Source: JAGNGI01 sp035448825
Lineage (GTDB): Bacteria; Fidelibacterota; UBA2242
Reading direction: 5' to 3'
Length of the DNA stretch: 6,469 nt
NCBI GenBank assembly: GCA_035448825.1
Contig: DAOTJS010000047.1
Span: forward strand, 1-6,469
The notes under the pieces were generated by a model. That model did no database searches. It saw only the letters and a list, made by a program, of their open reading frames with translations, and had not been told where the DNA came from. Shown here one piece after another: positions 1 to 5,817 of the stretch. How positions within the stretch are numbered: position 1 is the first letter of the stretch; the number at the start of each line of letters is the position of its first letter. The position numbers and the translations under genes were made by a program.

Positions 1-329
1 GATTCGAGATTGGCGGTAAACTGATCTTATTAGCCGCTCAGGATACACTATTATTCGATATAGTTCAGCCTTATGGTCCGGATACTCTGGCAGTCATTAA
101 TGTTCACCCCGATTCATCATTTCGAGAAGTTGTAGAATTAGGTGAAAAGCAAGTAGCTTTATTTCAGGACTCAGTTTACGTCAAAACCCAATTTAATCTG
201 GTCGGACGAACTGACGGCGCCGGGAATCCGATTCCTTCCCGTTTTATGAAGGGCGATGAATTAAAGATATTGCTATACGGAACGATCAATGGTTTGATTG
301 ATTTCGCTGATCGGAAAGAGGAGGAGTAA
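1..329 (+). CDS. C-terminal part of an unrecognised protein (5'-truncated)
   Basis: An open frame runs in from the left edge (first complete codon at base 3) and stops at TAA 327-329, giving the last 108 residues of a protein whose start lies outside the window. I do not recognise the family. The visible part alternates short hydrophobic strands with polar turns (for example LILLAAQDTLLFDIV, then DSVYVKTQFNLVGRTDG) and ends in a charged KEEE tail, which suggests a beta-rich fold. No catalytic motif and no transmembrane helix is visible. Its stop lies four bases before the ATG of the outer-membrane barrel gene, and that gene's ribosome-binding site lies inside this reading frame, so the two are probably co-transcribed and translationally coupled. 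A periplasmic or envelope role would fit the neighbour but is only a guess. Confidence is high that this is coding and low for any function. Confidence 0.75.
   Translation, partial: FEIGGKLILLAAQDTLLFDIVQPYGPDTLAVINVHPDSSFREVVELGEKQVALFQDSVYVKTQFNLVGRTDGAGNPIPSRFMKGDELKILLYGTINGLIDFADRKEEE
319..324 (+). promoter_or_regulatory. Strong Shine-Dalgarno site that fixes the start of the barrel gene
   Basis: A perfect AGGAGG lies nine bases before ATG 334. It supports ATG 334 as the start rather than the in-frame TTG at 298, which would add twelve charged residues ahead of a normal signal peptide. The site sits within the last codons of the upstream gene, an arrangement typical of translational coupling. 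Confidence 0.8.
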
Positions 330-333
330 TCTG

Positions 334-1629
334 ATGAAAAAGATAAAATATATAGCTTTAAGTGCCTTCTTAGTTATCTACTCACAAGGTTATAGTCAGC
401 TTTATATGAATCCGCGTAGTATTAGTTTCGCCGATGCTTACGCCACTCAAGCGCGGGGTGGTGACGTGATCGGCTGGAATCCGGCTAACCTCGGATTGAA
501 CGATAATCCGAAAGTTCAATTCAATTTTGGAATTATCCCAATCGTGCCATTTCCGGCTTTACAGATTAGCAATAATACTATTTCAACGCATTTATTAAAT
601 AATCATATTTTCACCGGTGGATATTTGGATGACGATGACAAGGAGGAACTGCTAAGTCATTTCCCTGATGGTGGTTTGAATTTTAATCCCTTGGTACAGG
701 TGCGTTTTCTTAATTTTTCGGTAAATAGTTGGGCTTTTACGCTGGGCGCTGAAGTAACCGGTAGAGTTGTCGCGCCTAAGTCGCTTTTCCGTCTCGCGCT
801 ATTTGGTAATGAATTCGAAGAACCTATTGATTTAAGCGATACTGATCTGGATTTACAATCGGTAGTTACTCTGGGAATAGCTCACGGATGGCAGATTGAT
901 AATGTACCTTATCTCAGTAATTATGTTGATAAATTTTCCGTCGGTATTGCCGTTAAACTTTTAGCTGGAGCGGGTTATTCCGGATTCGACGATCTAACCG
1001 CGAATGTTACGACCTATAAAGACCGAGTTATCCTGGAAGGCGATCTCAAAGGCGAATACGGACTGGGCGGTGCCGGTCTGGCGATTGATATAGGAGCGGC
1101 ATCTGTCATTAATGAAAAAATGACTGCTAATCTTGCCTTGAACAATGTAGTCGGTTTTTTAAATTGGGGGATAGGAGAAGCTGGGAAAGCCGAATATTCT
1201 TTTTATGCCGATATTCCTAGTTCGGATTTCGGCGATATAGATTCAATAATGGATGAATCTTTAAAAAAAGACACTACCTACACAGTTTCCGGTATTAGGA
1301 CAAATTACCCGGCTTATATGATAATGGGATTTGAATATAGAGTATTGCAAAATCTGCGGCTGTTTGTCAATTATCGCCAGTCTTTCAGCAATGATATGGC
1401 ATCCACAACAACCCCGGCATTTTCTTTCGCGGCTGAATTTTTACCGGCAAACTGGTTGCCTATAAGACTTGGAATCGGAGTTGGAGGCAACGATAAAATT
1501 AAATGGGGCGTCGGTAGCGGAATGATCTTTAGTCGCTATCGTTTGGAATGGGGTTTTGCACAAACGGGCGGATTCTTTAATCACGGAAAAGGTTTTGCCT
1601 TCTGTTTGGATCAATCCTTGGTTTTCTAA
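334..1629 (+). CDS. Outer-membrane beta-barrel protein, DUF5723/PorV/FadL-like
   Basis: A 431-residue protein starting at ATG 334 behind AGGAGG. The N-terminus is a classical Sec signal peptide: MKKIK, then a hydrophobic core, with cleavage likely near residues 17-21 (YSQ or GYSQ). The mature protein opens with a segment around residues 41-54 (RGGDVIGWNPANLG) resembling the conserved start of FCB-group outer-membrane barrels, where a 'WNPANL' motif follows an 'SFADAYAT'-like stretch. The rest alternates amphipathic strands with Gly/Asn/Asp-rich turns, and the chain ends in phenylalanine (QSLVF), as expected for a barrel assembled by the BAM machinery. There are no enzyme motifs. The function may be a porin-like, transport or secretion-associated role, but the substrate cannot be read from sequence. 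The exact family name comes from memory of the motif and is less certain than the barrel assignment. The exonuclease gene follows three bases downstream, probably in the same transcript. Confidence 0.75.
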   Translation: MKKIKYIALSAFLVIYSQGYSQLYMNPRSISFADAYATQARGGDVIGWNPANLGLNDNPKVQFNFGIIPIVPFPALQISNNTISTHLLNNHIFTGGYLDDDDKEELLSHFPDGGLNFNPLVQVRFLNFSVNSWAFTLGAEVTGRVVAPKSLFRLALFGNEFEEPIDLSDTDLDLQSVVTLGIAHGWQIDNVPYLSNYVDKFSVGIAVKLLAGAGYSGFDDLTANVTTYKDRVILEGDLKGEYGLGGAGLAIDIGAASVINEKMTANLALNNVVGFLNWGIGEAGKAEYSFYADIPSSDFGDIDSIMDESLKKDTTYTVSGIRTNYPAYMIMGFEYRVLQNLRLFVNYRQSFSNDMASTTTPAFSFAAEFLPANWLPIRLGIGVGGNDKIKWGVGSGMIFSRYRLEWGFAQTGGFFNHGKGFAFCLDQSLVF

Positions 1630-1632
1630 GAT

Positions 1633-2403
1633 ATGCTTCTTACCCTAATTTCATGGAATGTCAATGGAATTCGGGCAGTATATAAAAAAGGTTTTTTAGA
1701 TTGGGTCAAAGCTACTCAGCCAGATATATTAGGAATTCAAGAAACAAAAGCTGAAGAATCGCAATTACCGCCGGATTTAGCCCAAGTTAGTGGCTATTAT
1801 TCTTATTTTTCATCGGCAGTTAGAAAAGGTTACAGCGGAGTCGCTTTGTATTCTCGCTTAAAGCCGGTTTCCATTACTCAAAAATTTGGAATCGAGAAAT
1901 TCGATACGGAAGGACGTCTCCTCATTGCCGATTATGATCAATTTGTTTTATTTAATGTTTATTTTCCTAATGGACAGATGTCGGAGGCGCGCCTACGTTT
2001 TAAACTTGAATTCTATGATGCTTTTCTCGATTATGTTGATCGGATAAACGTCAGCGGTCGGAATATCATCATAGGTGGCGATGTCAACACGGCACATACC
2101 GAAATAGACCTAGCTCATCCTGCGGCGAATTCCAATATTTCCGGTTTTTTGCCTGAAGAAAGAGCCTGGCTCGATAAATTTCTCAGCCACGGTTATTATG
2201 ATACTTTTCGATTATTTAATAATAAACCGGGTAATTATACATGGTGGAGTCCTTTCACCAACGCTAGAGAACGTAATGTTGGATGGCGCCTTGACTATTT
2301 TTTCGTCAACAAACGATTCGTTGCGAATGTTCGTGCCGCCGAAATTTTAGCCGAAATAGTGGGTTCAGATCATTGTCCGGTTTCGCTCCAGATTGAGATT
2401 TGA
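1633..2403 (+). CDS. xth: Exodeoxyribonuclease III / AP endonuclease (APE1/ExoA type)
   Basis: A 256-residue, full-length member of the exonuclease III family of the endonuclease/exonuclease/phosphatase fold. It is a cytoplasmic, metal-dependent base-excision-repair enzyme that incises abasic sites and removes 3'-blocking groups. All expected active-site elements are visible: N9 in SWNVNG, E37 in IQETKA, Y110 in NVYFPNG, D150 and N152 in GGDVN, D221 in GWRLDYFF, and the catalytic pair D246-H247 in GSDHCP. Segments such as NVNGIRA, YSGVALYSR, HTEIDL, NARERNVGWRLDYF and GSDHCP follow the human APE1/ExoA branch more closely than E. coli XthA. There is no signal peptide. No Shine-Dalgarno sequence precedes ATG 1633, and the upstream stop codon lies three bases away, so translation probably depends on coupling to the barrel gene. 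The pairing with an outer-membrane protein looks like operon sharing rather than a functional link. Confidence 0.95.
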   Translation: MLLTLISWNVNGIRAVYKKGFLDWVKATQPDILGIQETKAEESQLPPDLAQVSGYYSYFSSAVRKGYSGVALYSRLKPVSITQKFGIEKFDTEGRLLIADYDQFVLFNVYFPNGQMSEARLRFKLEFYDAFLDYVDRINVSGRNIIIGGDVNTAHTEIDLAHPAANSNISGFLPEERAWLDKFLSHGYYDTFRLFNNKPGNYTWWSPFTNARERNVGWRLDYFFVNKRFVANVRAAEILAEIVGSDHCPVSLQIEI

Positions 2404-2571
2404 TCTGGCTTTTTACCATTCTGGTAACAAGCATTATAAAAATTAATTGAGAGAGTTTTAAATTTTAGTCTCGCATTTTATAGCCTTTATTAATTATATT
2501 TGAAACAGTTTATTTACAAAATGATATTTATATGTTTTCGATAAATTTTAACGTTTAAAAAGGGGGATAAA
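2404..2571 (+). promoter_or_regulatory. AT-rich intergenic region with a tentative promoter for the esterase
   Basis: These 168 bases separate the repair/barrel operon from the carbohydrate genes. TTGAAA at 2500-2505 is followed 17 bases later by GATATT at 2523-2528 (four of six matches to TATAAT), a possible sigma-70-type promoter. The overlapping TATATTTG at 2495-2502 matches the Bacteroidota -7 pattern TAnnTTTG, but I see no partner TTTG at the right distance upstream. A small perfect inverted repeat (TTACCA, 3-base loop, TGGTAA; 2413-2427) lies just after the exonuclease stop but has no following T-run, so it is at best a weak terminator. The region ends in AGGGGG at 2561-2566, five bases before the esterase ATG. 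In DNA this AT-rich, promoter-like matches arise easily by chance. Confidence 0.3.
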
Positions 2572-4308
2572 ATGCGTTTTAAAACAATCACATCGTCATT
2601 AATTGTCTGCATTGCAATTACGACGGTTTTAACGGCTCAGAATTTGATAGGGCCAAATTGGAAATTTCAACCCGGCGATGATTTAGCCTGGGCTGATCCG
2701 CAATATGATGACGCTTCCTGGAACTCTATCATTGCCGGTAGAACCTGGGAAGTGCAAGGCTATGAAAATTTAGATGGATTTGCCTGGTATAGATACAGTG
2801 TAATTATTCCATCAACGCTGAAGGAGAAAGCCGTTAAACATGGCGGATTTATTCTGCGTCTGGGGCGTATTGACGATTCCGATGCTACCTATTTCAATGG
2901 TGAATTAATTGGGCAGATGGGTGGTTTCCCACCAAATTATGTCGGTGCTTATGGTCTGGATCGCGAATATATTATCCCGGTCGAACTGGTTCGCTGGGAT
3001 CAGCCGAATGTCATTGCAATTCGAGTTTATGATGCAGGTGGCGGTGGTGGATTGTACTACTCAGCCGCTGAGCTGAATGTGATTGGTCTTTCCGATCAGC
3101 TAAAAATCGAAATTGCCCTTCCTCAGAAGGATCACGTCATTAAGAATTGCTCCGAAATTGTACTTCCGGTCATTATGCGTAATGAAAGTAATGAGTCAAT
3201 TGAAGGTATTCTCAGGCTGTCGATCAATAGTGATTTCGGGGATAAAATCTATGATAAAGAATTAAAGATTACGATGAAAAATAATTCTGCTAAAAAATAT
3301 TCCTACAACTTAAAGAAACTGCAACCCGGCTTTTACCTCGGGGCAGTAAGTTTCGAAAGTTTAGGCTGGAATAAATTGCATAAATTTGCGATAGCAGTTG
3401 ATCCGGAGAAGGTGATTTCGCCCGTCGATGCTCAGCCGGATTTTGATGCTTTTTGGGAGCAAGCCAAAGCCGAACTGGCTACGGTTGACCCACAGTTTAA
3501 GATGATTCGCCAGGATGAATTATGCACCGCTGAGCGCGATTATTACCTGGTTGAAATGCGTTCGCTGGGAAATATTTTAATTCGCGGCTGGTACTCGGTT
3601 CCGAAAAACCCTGGGAAATACCCGGCTTTTCTTCAAGTTCAGGGTTATGGTACGAATATGCAGCCGACTAACCTGATTACAGAAGATGGTTTTATCAGTT
3701 TCGGTTTGAATATTCGGGGGCATGGCAATAGTCGGGATGAGATCGATCCCGGATTTCCTGGCTATTTGCAATATCATCTGGAGAATAAATATGAATATAT
3801 TTACCGCGGCGCTTATATGGATTGTGTGCGGGCGGTAGATTTTCTGTGTTCGCGACCGGAAGTTGATACAAGCCGAATCATCGTTGATGGACAGAGCCAG
3901 GGCGGCGCTCTTTCGTTTGCGACCGCTGCCTTAGATGATCGTATTCGCCTTTGCGTACCGGGTGTGCCGTTTTTATCAGACTTTCCCGACTATTTTAAAG
4001 TTGCCATTTGGCCCGGTAACGAGTTCAAAGACTATGTTAACAATCATCCCGAAACAACTTGGGAAGAAGTTTTCCGAACATTGAGTTACTTTGATATTAA
4101 AAACTTAGCGCCGAAAGTCAAGGCACCGGTTTTTATGCTAGTGGGTCTGATGGATGAAACCTGCCCGCCGCATATTAACTTCGCGGCTTATAATAATTTA
4201 CAATGCCCAAAAGAATACATCATTTATCCCTATTCCGGACACGGTTTGCCGGCAGAAAATTACCAGGCGCGGATGAATTGGATTCGCCAGCAACTGAATC
4301 GGAAATAA
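2572..4308 (+). CDS. Secreted CE7-family acetylxylan esterase with N-terminal jelly-roll domain
   Basis: A 578-residue protein behind a good AGGGGG site. Residues 1-22 form a Sec signal peptide (cleavage likely after LTA). Residues about 23-172 resemble the galactose-binding-like beta-sandwich of sialate O-acetylesterases and GH2 enzymes, with WYRYSV, IDDSDATYFNG and a Gly-rich YDAGGGGG turn. Residues about 173-277 look like an Ig-like linker domain. Residues about 278-578 are an AXE1 (CE7) alpha/beta hydrolase: VQGYG oxyanion-side strand (356-360), nucleophile S442 in GQSQGG, acid D528 in GLMDETCPP, and base H557 in YPYSGHG. The stretch FRTLSYFD (501-508) and the GLMD..CPP...FAAYN segment closely resemble Thermotoga acetylxylan esterase as I recall it. 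Expected reaction: removal of acetyl groups from xylan or xylo-oligosaccharides. The family's RGQ and HE motifs read RGH (382-384) and HG (557-558) here, so substrate range is uncertain. There is no T9SS tail, so it is probably periplasmic. The stand-alone CE7 domain is about 320 residues; the extra length is the N-terminal fusion. Confidence 0.85.
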   Translation: MRFKTITSSLIVCIAITTVLTAQNLIGPNWKFQPGDDLAWADPQYDDASWNSIIAGRTWEVQGYENLDGFAWYRYSVIIPSTLKEKAVKHGGFILRLGRIDDSDATYFNGELIGQMGGFPPNYVGAYGLDREYIIPVELVRWDQPNVIAIRVYDAGGGGGLYYSAAELNVIGLSDQLKIEIALPQKDHVIKNCSEIVLPVIMRNESNESIEGILRLSINSDFGDKIYDKELKITMKNNSAKKYSYNLKKLQPGFYLGAVSFESLGWNKLHKFAIAVDPEKVISPVDAQPDFDAFWEQAKAELATVDPQFKMIRQDELCTAERDYYLVEMRSLGNILIRGWYSVPKNPGKYPAFLQVQGYGTNMQPTNLITEDGFISFGLNIRGHGNSRDEIDPGFPGYLQYHLENKYEYIYRGAYMDCVRAVDFLCSRPEVDTSRIIVDGQSQGGALSFATAALDDRIRLCVPGVPFLSDFPDYFKVAIWPGNEFKDYVNNHPETTWEEVFRTLSYFDIKNLAPKVKAPVFMLVGLMDETCPPHINFAAYNNLQCPKEYIIYPYSGHGLPAENYQARMNWIRQQLNRK

Positions 4309-4376
4309 TCAATAAATAGCACTATCGTTGTCAATATAAAGGTAATTTTCCGGTTGTATATAAATAGGGATGATTG

Positions 4377-4400
4377 ATGGATGCAAAACTCAATCGCTAA
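4377..4400 (+). other. Possible seven-codon leader ORF ahead of the GH5 gene
   Basis: ATG 4377 opens a frame encoding MDAKLNR with a TAA stop at 4398-4400, 15 bases before the GH5 start. AGGGA at 4366-4370 lies six bases before this ATG, a better Shine-Dalgarno match than anything ahead of the GH5 start, which has only GGA within ATGGAATTTTT. It could be a leader whose translation feeds reinitiation at the GH5 gene, or simply chance. The rest of the 107-base gap (4309-4415) is AT-rich, with TATATAAAT at 4357-4365 but no convincing -35 element and no terminator hairpin. Confidence 0.2.
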
Positions 4401-4415
4401 ATGGAATTTTTATAA

Positions 4416-5774
4416 ATGAATTCAGTTCAGAGACATAATCGTCATAAGTGTAAAATTATTACAGTGTTTTGGTTAATAGTTATATTACCAGTTCTTATCC
4501 AATGTGAGCCGAATAATAAATCCGATCAAATCGGTGGTTCCGATTTAACCTTCGTAGAAGAGCATGGAAACCTTACTGTCAGCGGTAACCGCATTATTGA
4601 TCAAAATGGTGATCCGATAGTGTTGCGCGGAATGAGTCTCTTCTGGAGCCAATGGATGGGAAAATACTACAATTACAATTGTATTGAATGGCTTCGAGAT
4701 GACTGGAAATGCACCGTTGTCCGGGCGGCAATGGGTATCGAATCGGGTGGTTATTTGAACAATCCCGCAAGCGAAAAGGCAAAAATCGTGACCGTCATCG
4801 AGGCTTGTATTGATTTAGGAATTTATGTCATTGTGGATTGGCATGATCATAATGCTCATGAACACCAGGCGCAGGCGATTGATTTCTTTAAAGAAATTGC
4901 TACTGGTTATGGTAACAATCCCAACGTGATTTATGAAGTATTTAACGAACCTGAGCAGGACAATTGGAAGACCGTGGTAAAGCCTTATTTGAACGCCGTA
5001 GTTGATTCAATAAGGGCGATTGATCCCGACAATTTAATCGTGGTCGGAACGCCAAACTGGTCGCAGGATGTAGATATTGCCTCGCAGAATCCGCTCACAC
5101 AGAACAATATTGCCTATGCTTTGCATTTTTATGCGGCTTACCAGTATCATAAACAAACCTTACGCAATAAGGCATCAACTGCATTAAAAAATGGGATCGC
5201 GCTTTTTGTGACAGAATTTGGTACTGTTCTGAATACCGGCGACGGTCCAATTGATACCGCCGAAACCCGCCTCTGGATGAATTTTATGGAGAGTAATCAA
5301 ATCAGCTGGTGCAATTGGTCAATTGCCGATAAAAATGAAACCTCAGCCGCCTTAAAACCGGGCGCGTCGGCTAACGGTGGCTGGTCAGCATCCGCAATTA
5401 GCGAATCAGGATTGTTAATTAGGGATTATATCATCAGAGGTAATACCAAACAACCTAATCTGGTTGAAAATACACGATTTATTCCAGATGGATTTGCCTT
5501 AGCTCAAAATTATCCAAATCCCTTTAATTCTTCTACCCAGATAAGCTTCGAGTTACCGGTTAGCGCCGGGGTTAATCTCGGTGTTTACGATTTACGCGGT
5601 AATTTGGTCTGCACTTTGGTAAATAAAGTGTTTCCAGCCGGACGATACCAAACCACCTGGGAAACGAACGGTGCGAGCGGCGAAATTGCCGGTGGAGTAT
5701 ATATATTGCAATTTTTAGCCGATTCCGAAATTGGAACGACTTCAATTTCCCGAAAATTATCACTTATAAAATAA
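4416..5774 (+). CDS. GH5 (subfamily 2-like) endo-beta-1,4-glucanase with T9SS sorting tail
   Basis: A 452-residue extracellular glycoside hydrolase. Residues 1-30 are an export signal (RHNRHK, a hydrophobic core, then LIQC at 27-30). A short polar linker leads to the GH5 barrel, about residues 50-345: NGDPIVLRGMS, WLRDDWKCTVVRAAMG, IYVIVDWHDHNAH, acid/base E178 in VFNEPE, the GTPNWSQDVD strand, LHFYAA, nucleophile E267 in VTEFGT, and the WCNWSIADK and GASANGGWS segments. This pattern fits bacterial subfamily-2 cellulases (retaining; attack on internal beta-1,4-glucosidic bonds). Residues about 356-452 are an FCB-type T9SS/FlgD-like C-terminal domain starting ALAQNYPNPFN, with VYDLRGNLV, the PAGRYQTTW strand and GGVYILQF, ending in a basic SRKLSLIK. 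No carbohydrate-binding module is visible. ATG 4416 is the only reasonable start, since an in-frame TAA lies immediately upstream at 4413-4415, yet its ribosome-binding site is poor. The GH3 gene follows after 43 bases without a terminator, suggesting co-transcription. Confidence 0.92.
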   Translation: MNSVQRHNRHKCKIITVFWLIVILPVLIQCEPNNKSDQIGGSDLTFVEEHGNLTVSGNRIIDQNGDPIVLRGMSLFWSQWMGKYYNYNCIEWLRDDWKCTVVRAAMGIESGGYLNNPASEKAKIVTVIEACIDLGIYVIVDWHDHNAHEHQAQAIDFFKEIATGYGNNPNVIYEVFNEPEQDNWKTVVKPYLNAVVDSIRAIDPDNLIVVGTPNWSQDVDIASQNPLTQNNIAYALHFYAAYQYHKQTLRNKASTALKNGIALFVTEFGTVLNTGDGPIDTAETRLWMNFMESNQISWCNWSIADKNETSAALKPGASANGGWSASAISESGLLIRDYIIRGNTKQPNLVENTRFIPDGFALAQNYPNPFNSSTQISFELPVSAGVNLGVYDLRGNLVCTLVNKVFPAGRYQTTWETNGASGEIAGGVYILQFLADSEIGTTSISRKLSLIK

Positions 5775-5817
5775 GACTAAGAGAATAAATTGAACCAAAT
5801 TAATTACAGGAGTTATC

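Noticed and set aside
298..333. Upstream in-frame TTG start for the barrel protein
   Set aside because: It adds twelve residues (MISLIGKRRSNL) ahead of a textbook signal peptide and overlaps the previous gene. The AGGAGG at 319-324 is correctly spaced for ATG 334.
625..650. Asp-rich DDDDK stretch in the barrel protein, resembling an enterokinase site
   Set aside because: It sits in a predicted loop or helix segment, and related barrels, as I recall them, have acidic residues at the same place. There is no reason to see a protease site or an engineered tag.
2413..2427. Hairpin TTACCA-TTC-TGGTAA as an intrinsic terminator after the exonuclease gene
   Set aside because: The stem is only six pairs, with just two GC pairs, and no T-run follows on either strand. 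It is mentioned under the intergenic region but not called as a terminator.
2435..2482. Inverted repeat TATAAAA (2435-2441) / TTTTATA (2476-2482)
   Set aside because: Seven AT-only base pairs separated by 34 bases in an AT-rich region are expected by chance.
3577..3777. Antisense open frame of 66 codons within the esterase gene
   Set aside because: It lies wholly inside a well-supported gene on the other strand, and its translation has no recognisable domain. It is a shadow frame.
4594..4782. Antisense open frame of 62 codons within the GH5 gene
   Set aside because: It overlaps conserved GH5 catalytic-domain coding sequence, and its translation is unlike any protein I recognise.
5572..5763. 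Antisense open frame of 63 codons over the GH5 sorting tail
   Set aside because: It overlaps the conserved T9SS domain and has no independent coding evidence.
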